From positions 513,501 to 577,500 of the forward strand of contig NZ_CP150662.1 of the NCBI RefSeq assembly GCF_038024125.1: DNA of 64,000 nucleotides, given 5' to 3'. The position numbers were made by a program, and so were the translations under genes. A model generated the notes under the pieces. That model saw only the letters and a list, made by a program, of their open reading frames with translations. It did not search any database and was not told where the DNA came from. This DNA is from Polaribacter gangjinensis. Its GTDB lineage: Bacteria; Bacteroidota; Bacteroidia; Flavobacteriales; Flavobacteriaceae. Below, piece after piece: positions 37,579 through 45,246 of the stretch. How positions within the stretch are numbered: the stretch's first letter is position 1; each line of letters begins with the position of its first letter.

Positions 37579-38232
37579 TCAAACTTTTAACTTTAGAAAA
37601 TTCTCTAAAATTTTTGAACCTATAATTCCACTTTTCTCAGGATGAAATTGAACTCCATAAAAATTATCTTTTTGTAATGCTGAGGAATATTCCAATTCGT
37701 AATCAGTTTTTGCAATGGTTTCATCACACAAATCTGCATAATAACTATGTACCAAATACATAAATTCGTTTTCTTTGACACCTTCAAACAAAGGAGATTT
37801 CAATTCTTTGATTACATTCCAGCCCATTTGAGGCACTTTTACTGCATTTGAAAAACGTTTTACAGCAACATCAAAAATTCCCAATCCTTTTGTATTGCCT
37901 TCTTCAGAGGATGTACACATCAATTGCATTCCCAAACAAATGCCTAAAACGGGTTGTTTCAAAGTCGGAATCACTTCATGCAAACCACTTGCTATCAGCA
38001 TTTTCATGGCCGAACTTGCTTCTCCTACTCCAGGAAAAATTACTTTATCAGCCGCTTTTATTTCATCAATATTGTTAGTCAAAACAGCTTCAACTCCCAA
38101 TCTTTTAAAAGCAAACTGAATGCTTTTGATGTTTCCTGCGCCGTAATCAATGATAACGAGAGCCCCATCTAACTTCCCCAAAGGGGAAGAACTCTCATTG
38201 TTGTGGGTATTATTTTCTTTTTTATTGTTCAT
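37579..38232 (-). CDS. hisH: Imidazole glycerol phosphate synthase glutaminase subunit HisH
   Basis: 217 residues, class I glutamine amidotransferase. The triad is visible as Cys in VLGICLGMQLM, and His/Glu in YGVQFHPEKSG. HisH normally starts at the VIIDYGAGN strand; here about 24 extra residues precede it, and residues 15-20 (SSPLGK) are encoded by a 17-nt palindromic repeat. No ATG lies nearer to the core, so the extension is probably translated. It supplies ammonia to HisF. Confidence 0.95.
   Translation of the reverse strand: MNNKKENNTHNNESSSPLGKLDGALVIIDYGAGNIKSIQFAFKRLGVEAVLTNNIDEIKAADKVIFPGVGEASSAMKMLIASGLHEVIPTLKQPVLGICLGMQLMCTSSEEGNTKGLGIFDVAVKRFSNAVKVPQMGWNVIKELKSPLFEGVKENEFMYLVHSYYADLCDETIAKTDYELEYSSALQKDNFYGVQFHPEKSGIIGSKILENFLKLKV
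38173..38189. repeat. Palindromic repeat inside the 5' end of hisH
   Basis: CTTCCCC-AAA-GGGGAAG, a 7-bp stem with a 3-nt loop, unusually GC-rich for this genome. A related element in the other orientation (CCTTCCC-TTT-GGGAAGG) lies at 38256-38272, just upstream of the hisH start. Similar short GC-rich palindromes are scattered between genes in flavobacteria (recollection, not a search). Confidence 0.75.
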
Positions 38233-38255
38233 TATTTGTTTTCAATATTGGCACT

Positions 38256-38272
38256 CCTTCCCTTTGGGAAGG
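38256..38272. repeat. Palindromic repeat in the hisB-hisH spacer
   Basis: CCTTCCC-TTT-GGGAAGG, perfect 7-bp arms. It lies between the hisB stop and the hisH start and is related to the copy captured in hisH. It could act as a hairpin in the operon mRNA. Confidence 0.75.
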
Positions 38273-38283
38273 TTGGGATGGGC

Positions 38284-39420
38284 CTAAAGCATCCCTTTTG
38301 TACTAGGCAAAAACATTTTATTAGCATCTCTTTTTACGGCCATTTTCATTGCTTTTGCAAAAGCTTTAAAAATTCCTTCAATTTTATGATGTTCGTTTGT
38401 GCCCTCTGCTTTGATATTTAAATTGCATTTTGCACCATCTGTAAAAGATTTAAACAAGTGATAAAACATTTCAGTTGGCATGTCTCCAATTTTTTCACGC
38501 TTGAATTCAGCATCCCATTCCAACCAATTTCTACCACCAAAATCCACAGCAACTTGCGCCAAACAATCATCCATTGGTAAGCAAAAACCATAGCGTTCAA
38601 TGCCTAATTTATTACCTAAAGCTTTGTGAAACAATTCCCCAAAAGCAATCATGGTATCTTCTATGGTATGATGTTCATCAACTTCTAAATCACCATCTAC
38701 TTTTATGGTTAAATCCATGTTTCCATGACGTCCAATTTGATCTAACATGTGATCAAAAAAGTGTAAACCTGTAGAAATATCATTTTTCCCAGAACCATCT
38801 AAATTAAGTTTGATGTAAATTTTGGTTTCATTGGTATTTCTAGTGATTTCTGCAACTCTGTCTTTCAATTTTAAAAATTGATAAATTTCTGACCAATCAG
38901 TGGTGGTTAAAGCAATGCAATCAAAAATTTCTTGTTTCGAAGTTTCAATTTCATCAGCACCTAAATCAGGGTTTTCTGATAGAAAAATTCCTTTTGCACC
39001 CAAGTTTTTAGCCAATTCCATATCTGTAATTCTGTCACCCAAAACAAAGGAATTCTCTAAATCATAATCCTCAGAAAAGTATTTTGTTAACAAACCTGTT
39101 CTTGGTTTTCTAGTTGGTGCATTTTCGTGTGGAAAAGTTTTATCAATCACAATTTCTGAGAAAACTACACCTTCTTTTGCAAATGCATCAATAATTTTAT
39201 TTTGCGGTGGCCAAAAAGTATCTTCAGGAAAAGAGGCTGTTCCCAATCCATCTTGATTGGTCACCATGACCAATTCAAAATCTAATTCTGAGGCAATTTT
39301 TGCCATGTTTTGAAAAACTAAGGGATAAAATTCCAATTTTTCTAAACTATCTAACTGATAATCAACAGGTGGTTCTAACACCAATGTTCCATCTCTGTCT
39401 ATGAATAATACTTTTTTCAT
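38284..39420 (-). CDS. hisB: Bifunctional histidinol-phosphatase / imidazoleglycerol-phosphate dehydratase HisB
   Basis: 378 residues from [12 protein letters not shown]. The HAD phosphatase half (about 1-165) has the DRDGT nucleophile motif and [12 protein letters not shown]. The dehydratase half (about 180-378) has the manganese-binding [24 protein letters not shown] and [10 protein letters not shown] motifs and the usual PSTKG end. The start at 39420 begins exactly at the HAD strand; the ATG at 39456 would add 12 unusual residues. Steps 6 and 8 of histidine synthesis. Confidence 0.97.
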   Translation of the reverse strand: MKKVLFIDRDGTLVLEPPVDYQLDSLEKLEFYPLVFQNMAKIASELDFELVMVTNQDGLGTASFPEDTFWPPQNKIIDAFAKEGVVFSEIVIDKTFPHENAPTRKPRTGLLTKYFSEDYDLENSFVLGDRITDMELAKNLGAKGIFLSENPDLGADEIETSKQEIFDCIALTTTDWSEIYQFLKLKDRVAEITRNTNETKIYIKLNLDGSGKNDISTGLHFFDHMLDQIGRHGNMDLTIKVDGDLEVDEHHTIEDTMIAFGELFHKALGNKLGIERYGFCLPMDDCLAQVAVDFGGRNWLEWDAEFKREKIGDMPTEMFYHLFKSFTDGAKCNLNIKAEGTNEHHKIEGIFKAFAKAMKMAVKRDANKMFLPSTKGML

Positions 39421-39432
39421 GATTAACTTGTT

Positions 39433-39447
39433 AACTTGTTTCAGGAT
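39433..39447. repeat. Inverted-repeat partner downstream of the GIY-YIG gene
   Basis: AACTTGTTTCAGGAT is the exact reverse complement of the first 15 nt of the palindromic element at 39766-39786. The two copies frame the GIY-YIG reading frame in inverted orientation. Confidence 0.8.
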
Positions 39448-39452
39448 CTTGG

Positions 39453-39745
39453 TCAATAACTATATAACGCTTTTAAAGATGGATTAGATTCTTTTACAAG
39501 GTTCCATTTCCATTCTTTATGCCAATTTTTTAATTGTTTTTCTCTGTTTTTAGCTTGTTTTTTTTTGTGACAAACTCTTCAAAATAAATCAATTCAACGA
39601 CATTATATTTTTTTGTAAATAAAGCTCTTCTTCCTGCTTTATGCTCCTCAATTCTTCTTTTTAAATTTTCTGAATGACCTATATACAATAATGTCCTCTT
39701 ATTATTTGTCAAAATATAACAGTAGAATTTTTGTTGATCATCCAT
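39453..39745 (-). pseudogene. GIY-YIG nuclease family gene with one frameshift
   Basis: The intact first 60 or so codons encode a GIY-YIG domain: FYCYILTNNKRTLLYIGHSENLKRRIEEH, with the YIL/YIG pair and the catalytic arginine. The frame then runs through nine A (T run at 39558-39566 on the plus strand) and stops early. With one added A the frame continues as TKKKQAKNREKQLKNWHKEW to a stop at 39453, giving the family's normal length of about 97 residues. So this is a decayed gene, a phase-variable one, or a homopolymer read error. It sits between hisC and hisB and has no role in the pathway. Confidence 0.88.
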
Positions 39746-39765
39746 ACTATTTTTTCATTTTAAAT

Positions 39766-39786
39766 ATCCTGAAACAAGTTCAGGAT
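39766..39786. repeat. 21-nt palindromic element between hisC and the GIY-YIG gene
   Basis: ATCCTGAA-ACAAG-TTCAGGAT, perfect 8-bp arms. It includes the stop codon of hisC. Its core CTGAAAC(A/G)AGTTCAG recurs at 42211-42229 with one changed base, and 15 nt of it recur inverted at 39433-39447. Confidence 0.85.
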
Positions 39787-40829
39787 TTCGAAATTAATGA
39801 AAGTACTTTCATTAATTTCTCATTCTCTTCCTTTGTACCCACAGTCAAACGCAAGGTATTTTCACACAAAGGTTGCGTAGTTCTGTTTCGAATTACAATG
39901 CCTTTTGCAATCAATTCATTGTATCGTTTAGTGGCATCATCTACTTTTATCAAAATAAAATTGGCATCTGATTCGTAGATTTTTTCAACGAATGAAATGT
40001 CTTTCAAGGCAATTGCCAATTGATTTCTTTCTGATAAAATCGCTTCAATTTCTTGAGCAACTCCTACTCTATCTTGCAAACGTTCCAACGCCTTTTGCTG
40101 CGTCAATTCGTTGATATTGTAAGGTGGTTTGATGTTATTTAAAATCCTAATAATTTCTTCGGATGCATAACAAATTCCCAAACGAATTCCTGCCATTCCA
40201 TAAGCTTTTGAAAGGGTTTGTGTGATGACCAAATTCGGATATTCATTCAGTTTTTTCAACCAACTTTCTTGCTTTGAAAAATCGATATATGCTTCGTCAA
40301 TCACTACCAAACCTTGAAATTTTTTCAATAAAGTTTCTATTGCTTCTTCTGAAAAACTATTTCCTGAAGGATTGTTTGGTGAACATACAAACAAGATTTT
40401 AGAATTATCATCTACAGCTGCTAAAATCTGAGGAATTTGCGGCTGAAAATCAGTTGATAACAATACTTTTCGATCTTCAATGGCATTGAGTGAAGCTAAA
40501 ACGGAATACATTCCGTAAGTTGGTGGTAAGGTAATGATGTTGTCTTTATTGGGTTCACAAAAAGCACGGAATAACAAATCCAACACTTCATCACTTCCAT
40601 TGCCTAACAAAATATTTTTTTCATTGACATTTTTGATGTTTGCCAAGGCTTTTTTGACCGTAATTTGCTGTGGATCAGGATAACGATTCACACCATTTTC
40701 GAACGGATTTTCATTGGCATCCAAAAAAATCATGTCGTTAATGGCAACGTCTTTGTATTCGTCTCTAGCAGATGAATACGGTTTTAAAGACTTTATATTT
40801 TCTCTAACTAAATCTAAAATTGACTTCAT
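39780..40829 (-). CDS. hisC: Histidinol-phosphate aminotransferase HisC
   Basis: 349-residue PLP enzyme of aminotransferase fold type I. It shows LDANENPFENGVNRYPDP, CSPNNPSGN, the VIDEAYIDF aspartate that holds the PLP ring nitrogen, and the PLP lysine in TQTLSKAYGMAGIRLG. Step 7 of histidine synthesis. Its ATG overlaps the hisD stop by 4 nt; its own stop codon falls within the palindromic element at 39766-39786. Confidence 0.97.
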   Translation of the reverse strand: MKSILDLVRENIKSLKPYSSARDEYKDVAINDMIFLDANENPFENGVNRYPDPQQITVKKALANIKNVNEKNILLGNGSDEVLDLLFRAFCEPNKDNIITLPPTYGMYSVLASLNAIEDRKVLLSTDFQPQIPQILAAVDDNSKILFVCSPNNPSGNSFSEEAIETLLKKFQGLVVIDEAYIDFSKQESWLKKLNEYPNLVITQTLSKAYGMAGIRLGICYASEEIIRILNNIKPPYNINELTQQKALERLQDRVGVAQEIEAILSERNQLAIALKDISFVEKIYESDANFILIKVDDATKRYNELIAKGIVIRNRTTQPLCENTLRLTVGTKEENEKLMKVLSLISKS

Positions 40830-42109
40830 TTTAGGTCGTTTAATCTTAGTGTAACTGCATTTTTGTGCGCTTGCAATCCTTCTGTTTCAGCCATAATTTC
40901 AATTTGCTTTCCAAGACCTTGTATGCCTACTTTAGTGATTTCTTGAAAGGTAATGCTCTTTAAAAAACTATCTAAATTTACTCCTGAATAAGCTTTGCTA
41001 AATCCATTGGTTGGTAAGGTATGATTGGTACCTGACGCATAATCACCTGCACTTTCTGGCGTGTAATTTCCAATAAAAACAGATCCTGCATTGGCAATAT
41101 TATCCACATAAAAGGCATTGTTGTTTGTGGCAACAATAAAATGCTCAGGACCATATTCGTTGATCAAATCCAAGGCAATTGCATCGTTTTCAACAAAAAT
41201 TGCTACAGAGTTTTCCATCGCTTTTGCTGCAATTTCTTTTCTTGGTAATTGTGCTATTTGCTTCGAAATTTCGCTAGATACTTCTTCAATCAATACTTTA
41301 GATGTGGTCACTAAAACCACTTGACTATCAATACCATGCTCTGCTTGACTTAATAAATCAGCAGCTACGTAAGATGCATTGGCTGAATCGTCTGCAACCA
41401 CCAATAATTCACTAGGACCTGCAGGCATATCAATGGCAACTCCGTATTTGGTAGCCAATTGTTTGGCAACCGTTACAAACTGATTTCCAGGGCCAAAGAT
41501 TTTATATACCTGAGGAATATCATTCGTACCAAAAGTCAATCCTGCAATGGCTTGAATGCCTCCTACTTTTACAATTTTTGTAACACCACACAAATGGGCA
41601 GTGTATAAAATAGCAGGATGAATTTTGCCTTCTTTATTGGGTGGTGAACATAACACAATTTCTTTGCATCCTGCTATTTGTGCAGGAATTGCCAACATCA
41701 ATACTGTTGAAAATAAAGGTGCTGTTCCTCCAGGAATGTACAATCCTACTTTTTGAATTGGTCTTTTTTCTTGCCAACAAAATACGCCTCTAAAAGTTTC
41801 TACAGCAACTTTTTCGGTTTTTTGTGATTTGTGAAAAAGCCATATATTTTGATGTGCAACTCTGATAGCTTCTTTTAATTCGGGCGAAATTGCCTGAATT
41901 GCTTCTTCAATTTCAGTAGTAGTTACCAATTTATCTTTCAATTGCACACCATCAAATAATGAAGTGTATTTATCTACTGCTGTATCTCCGTTTTTTTGAA
42001 CATCGTCAAAAATTTGCAATACTGTTTTTTCAATATCATCCACTGTTTTAGTGGGCCTTTCTAAGATGGTTTTCCAAGCTGATTTTGCTGGATTTAGAAT
42101 TGTTTTCAT
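40826..42109 (-). CDS. hisD: Histidinol dehydrogenase HisD
   Basis: 427 residues, zinc- and NAD-dependent, catalysing the last two oxidations to histidine. Signatures are YIPGGTAPLFSTVLM, GPGNQFVTVAKQ, the IDMPAGPSELLVVAD motif, LLSQAEHGIDSQVVL (zinc ligands Gln and His) and NEYGPEHFIVAT. Full length. Preceded by a 148-nt spacer holding three stem-loops. Confidence 0.97.
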   Translation of the reverse strand: MKTILNPAKSAWKTILERPTKTVDDIEKTVLQIFDDVQKNGDTAVDKYTSLFDGVQLKDKLVTTTEIEEAIQAISPELKEAIRVAHQNIWLFHKSQKTEKVAVETFRGVFCWQEKRPIQKVGLYIPGGTAPLFSTVLMLAIPAQIAGCKEIVLCSPPNKEGKIHPAILYTAHLCGVTKIVKVGGIQAIAGLTFGTNDIPQVYKIFGPGNQFVTVAKQLATKYGVAIDMPAGPSELLVVADDSANASYVAADLLSQAEHGIDSQVVLVTTSKVLIEEVSSEISKQIAQLPRKEIAAKAMENSVAIFVENDAIALDLINEYGPEHFIVATNNNAFYVDNIANAGSVFIGNYTPESAGDYASGTNHTLPTNGFSKAYSGVNLDSFLKSITFQEITKVGIQGLGKQIEIMAETEGLQAHKNAVTLRLNDLK

Positions 42110-42126
42110 GATTTACTTGTAAATCA

Positions 42127-42147
42127 ACTCTGAATTCATTTCAGAGT
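42127..42147. repeat. Stem-loop 1 in the hisG-hisD spacer
   Basis: ACTCTGAA and TTCAGAGT, perfect 8-bp arms with a 5-nt loop. Its arm sequence is related to the CTGAA...TTCAG palindromes nearby. Confidence 0.7.
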
Positions 42148-42210
42148 CTATTATTCATTTTTTAATTTACTGTACTAGTTATGTATTATTACCAATGCTG
42201 TTTCTATGGA

Positions 42211-42229
42211 TGCTGAAACGAGTTCAGCA
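42211..42229. repeat. CTGAAACGAGTTCAG palindromic element in the hisG-hisD spacer
   Basis: TGCTGAA-ACGAG-TTCAGCA, 7-bp arms. The core differs by one base from the element next to the GIY-YIG gene (39766-39786). It is directly followed by the long inverted repeat at 42229-42269. Confidence 0.82.
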
Positions 42230-42269
42230 TGGTATTATAGATTTTTTATCAAAAAATCTATAATACCAT
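42229..42269. repeat. 19-bp perfect inverted repeat covering the 3' end of hisG
   Basis: Arms at 42229-42247 and 42251-42269 (core GGTATTATAGATTTTTT) around ATC. The right arm contains the last hisG codons and its stop codon. The hairpin would form at the end of the hisG coding region and, with its A/T runs, could act as a partial terminator or an mRNA-stability element within the operon. Confidence 0.85.
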
Positions 42270-43115
42270 CTTCTCAATTGGACATACTAAAATACCTTCT
42301 GCACCTTTGCTTTTCAGTTCATCAATGATTTCCCAAAACTGATTTTTACTAATCACTGTGTGTACAGAACTCCATCCTTTTTCTGCCAAAGGCAATACTG
42401 TAGGACTTCTCATACCTGGTAAAATTTTAATGATATCATCCAATTTATCATTAGGCGCATTTAATAAAATGTATTTGGAGTTTCTTCCTTTTAAAACTGA
42501 TTGAATTCTGAATTGAATTTTCGCTAAAATGGCTTTGCGTTCGTCATCCATTTTAGGTGAAATTGCCAACACAGCTTCCGATTTTAACAAGACTTCAATT
42601 TCTTTCAATCCGTTTTTGAATAAGGTACTGCCACTAGATACAATATCGCAAATACCATCTGCCAAACCAATATTGGGTGCAATTTCTACAGAGCCATTGA
42701 TGATGTGCAATTTGGCTGAAATGCCTTGTGCCTCTAAAAAACGTTTTACAGTTTCAGGATACGAAGTAGCAATTTCTTTGCCTGCCAAATCTTTTAATGA
42801 CGATGCGTCAGATTCTTTTGGTACTGCAATAGAAACCTTGCATTTCGAAAATCCCAAACGCTCTACAAATGGCAAATCATTGCCTTTTTCGATAATGATA
42901 TTTTCGCCAATAATGGCTGCATCAACTACACCATCTCGCAAATACTGTGGAATATCGCCATTGCGTAAATAAAAAACTTCTACCGGAAAATCTCTTGCTG
43001 AGGCTTTGAGTTGGTCTTTTCCGTTGTCAATAGAAATACCAATGTCTTTTAGGAGTTCCATGGATTCTTCATGTAATCTTCCTGCTTTTTGAATTGCAAT
43101 TCGTAAGTTACTCAT
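42258..43115 (-). CDS. hisG: ATP phosphoribosyltransferase HisG (long form)
   Basis: 285 residues beginning MSNLRIAIQKAGRLHEES. The first enzyme of histidine synthesis, with the PRPP loop around IVSSGSTLFKNGLKEIE. The C-terminal third (from about residue 205, GMRSPTVLPLAEKGWSSVHTVIS) is the histidine-binding regulatory domain, which marks the long, feedback-inhibited form that needs no HisZ. The start at 43115 fits family N-termini; the ATG at 43151 adds 12 unrelated residues. First structural gene after the attenuator. Confidence 0.97.
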   Translation of the reverse strand: MSNLRIAIQKAGRLHEESMELLKDIGISIDNGKDQLKASARDFPVEVFYLRNGDIPQYLRDGVVDAAIIGENIIIEKGNDLPFVERLGFSKCKVSIAVPKESDASSLKDLAGKEIATSYPETVKRFLEAQGISAKLHIINGSVEIAPNIGLADGICDIVSSGSTLFKNGLKEIEVLLKSEAVLAISPKMDDERKAILAKIQFRIQSVLKGRNSKYILLNAPNDKLDDIIKILPGMRSPTVLPLAEKGWSSVHTVISKNQFWEIIDELKSKGAEGILVCPIEKMVL

Positions 43116-43155
43116 TTTTTTGTTGGTTAAGTTTGAGCAAAATGGATTCAACTAA

Positions 43156-43184
43156 AAACCCGTTTGATTTGCTCAAACGGGTTT
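43156..43184 (-). terminator. his operon attenuator terminator
   Basis: 12-bp perfect stem AAACCCGTTTGA / TCAAACGGGTTT (43156-43167 with 43173-43184) and a 5-nt loop, followed on the minus strand by T residues. It lies between the leader peptide and hisG, so it would stop transcription before the operon. Leader nt 43230-43237 (TTGCTC on the minus strand) can pair with GAGCAA in the loop and descending arm, a likely antiterminator. Confidence 0.9.
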
Positions 43185-43215
43185 ATAAAATATGTTGAAT
43201 TTATTCAAAACATTT

Positions 43216-43272
43216 CTAAATCGCTTGAGAGCAATTGTAAAAATGATGATTATGTGCTTGAATAAATGTCAT
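43216..43272 (-). CDS. his leader peptide (18 residues, three His in four)
   Basis: The minus strand encodes MTFIQAHNHHFYNCSQAI and a stop. His codons are at positions 7, 9 and 10. It sits 11 nt downstream of the promoter's -7 box plus start region and 31 nt before the attenuator hairpin. When charged tRNA-His is scarce, a ribosome stalled on these codons would let the antiterminator form. This is the classical attenuation layout; the peptide itself needs no function. Confidence 0.88.
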   Translation of the reverse strand: MTFIQAHNHHFYNCSQAI

Positions 43273-43289
43273 GTCTTTTTATTGTGATG

Positions 43290-43322
43290 CAAATATCGAA
43301 ATTTTATTTTAGAAATACCAAA
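43290..43322 (-). promoter_or_regulatory. Promoter of the his operon
   Basis: On the minus strand a TTTG (43319-43322), a 21-nt spacer and GATATTTG (43290-43297) resemble the Bacteroidota -33/-7 pair, with one mismatch from TAnnTTTG. The leader ATG follows 17 nt later. The rest of the gap up to 43485 is AT-rich with nothing recognisable. Confidence 0.65.
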
Positions 43323-43485
43323 TGAAATTTAGAAAAAGTACATTTATTTCTTTGGCTTTGTAAAAGCTATTTTTAAGAAGATTGATAGATACATTTTTAG
43401 TAACTTTAAACCGAAATATTTTAAAAAAACAAAGTTGCTATTATCCCAGAATAATGTTTTAAAAAACAGCCTTTATTTTTGGTAT

Positions 43486-43549
43486 AACTAGTTGTGGTTT
43501 ATATAGCCAATAGAACCGTCCTATTGAACTCTATAAAAAACGACTAGTT
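43486..43549. repeat. Cassette-boundary palindrome A
   Basis: A 64-nt imperfect palindrome: outer arms AACTAGT/ACTAGTT, a second layer GTTTATATAG against CTCTATAAAAAAC, and inner CAATAG/CTATTG (43508-43513 and 43521-43526). About 17 of 21 outer-arm positions pair. Its GTTGTGGTTT (43491-43500) reappears inverted as AAACCACAAC at 45889-45898, after the next two ORFs. It starts the island. Confidence 0.75.
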
Positions 43550-43588
43550 AAATTGAAAAATAAACATTAATTTTTAAATTTAAACCGA

Positions 43589-45246
43589 ATGAAAAACAAA
43601 AAAAACAAAATTACTAATCTTTTAAAAATAGGAATTCTATTCTTTGGAGTTTCTTTATTGCTATGGAATTGTGAAAAAGATGAATTTACTTCTCATCCTA
43701 ATCAGAGCAACTTATTATCCAAACTTCAAAGCGAATTTAACCCTGAAAGTTTCAAAAAAGCAATACCTTATGAATTTGAGGTAATTTGGAATAATAAAAA
43801 CAAAATATATCATAAAAATATTATTATGAATTTCCTATAAATTTCACTAATTCTTTCAATCCTAACAATTTTAAAACTAAAAATGTAAGTAAATATTCAA
43901 CTATTTATAAAGTTTTTGTAGTTGAGAACGAAAATCAAGAACACTCTTTTTACATCTATAAATCTTATACTGAAAATATAAATAAGAAAAAACTAAAAGA
44001 GAATAAAATTTTATTTGAAGAAGAAATTTCTAATGGTTTTAACCATATTCTTGACAGTGAAGGAGAAATAGTTTATGCTGAAAAAATTGTAAATGGCAAA
44101 AAAGACGAAAATATACTCTTCAATAAAGAATTTAAAAAGAAAAAAACTAAAGATAATTATCAAAGTAGAATGATGCAAGATTGCTATACTGTTACAATAT
44201 ATCATTACACAGACAATTATATTAAATGGGGTGATGGCCCTTTTATATATGTTAGTTCTACATTTAATGGAACAAGTACAGAAACTATTTGTGATTCTTA
44301 TTGGTTGCCAGATTTAAATATTAGTGGTGGTGGTAATTCTGGTGGTTATTACACAAACCCAGGAAATAGTCCCGCATATCAAGATTGTCAGTCAAATAGC
44401 AATAAAAATTATCAAGGTAGATATGTAGAAGAAAGCAATCCTTGTAAATATGTGATATCTGTAAACCCTATTGAATGTGGAAATGGTTATGTATACGACC
44501 CAGTTTTGGGTACTTGTGTGGAGGAGGTTAAAATTATTAATGAACTTACAAACCCATGTGCTAAAACCATTTTTACTCAACTTGAAAATGGAATTTATCA
44601 AGATCACCCTCTAAAACCTGAACTTCAAATATTAGCACTTAATACTGGAAATCTTAATTTTTCAGAACAAATTCTTCATTTATTTGCTGAAAGTAATCAA
44701 AATCAATACACAATTACTAATGCGGATTTAGCACCAGGAAAAGCTGCAGAAACTAATCCAACTACTAATACTACAACAATAAATAATTCTTATCTTGAGA
44801 ATGCCACAATGTTATCAATTACAAGAACAATGATTCATGAACAAATACATGCTTATCTAAATAACGTATATAAATATAGAACTGGTTTTAAAGATAAAGA
44901 TTTGTATACTAAAATGCATATATATGCAAGTGAAAATGGATATAAAGATTTAAATCGTTTTCATCATGAATTTATGGGGCAATATGTAAATGCAATTGCG
45001 GTCTCTCTTTATGAATGGGATAGTGATTATGGAAGTGGTGGTAATCTTGGTTGGGATTATTATTATTCAATGTCATTTGGGGGGCTTTTTTACGATAAAA
45101 ATCCAGATCCAGATATAGTTGAAATTGAACTTACTGACTCATTTAAAGAGCTTGTTCCAAATGCTACTGATAGAAATAAAATAATTGAAATTTTAAAAAA
45201 TGAAGAAAGTGGAAACTCAAACGCAAAAGGTAAAAAATGCAATTAA
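43589..45246 (+). pseudogene. Secreted metalloprotease-like lipoprotein, frameshifted
   Basis: One gene read in two frames. Frame 1 part (43589-43840) starts with a lipoprotein signal (LLLWNC) and reads to IYHK. The continuation in the other frame (from about 43816: YYYEFPINFTNSFN) runs without stops to 45246. One extra A in the five-A run at 43814-43818 would join them into about 552 residues. The C-terminal part has TMIHEQIHAYLNN, an HExxH zinc motif, followed by FHHEFMGQYVNAIA. Resembles SprT/M48-like outer-surface zinc proteases; family not certain. Either recently inactivated or a read error. No other decay is visible. Confidence 0.8.
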
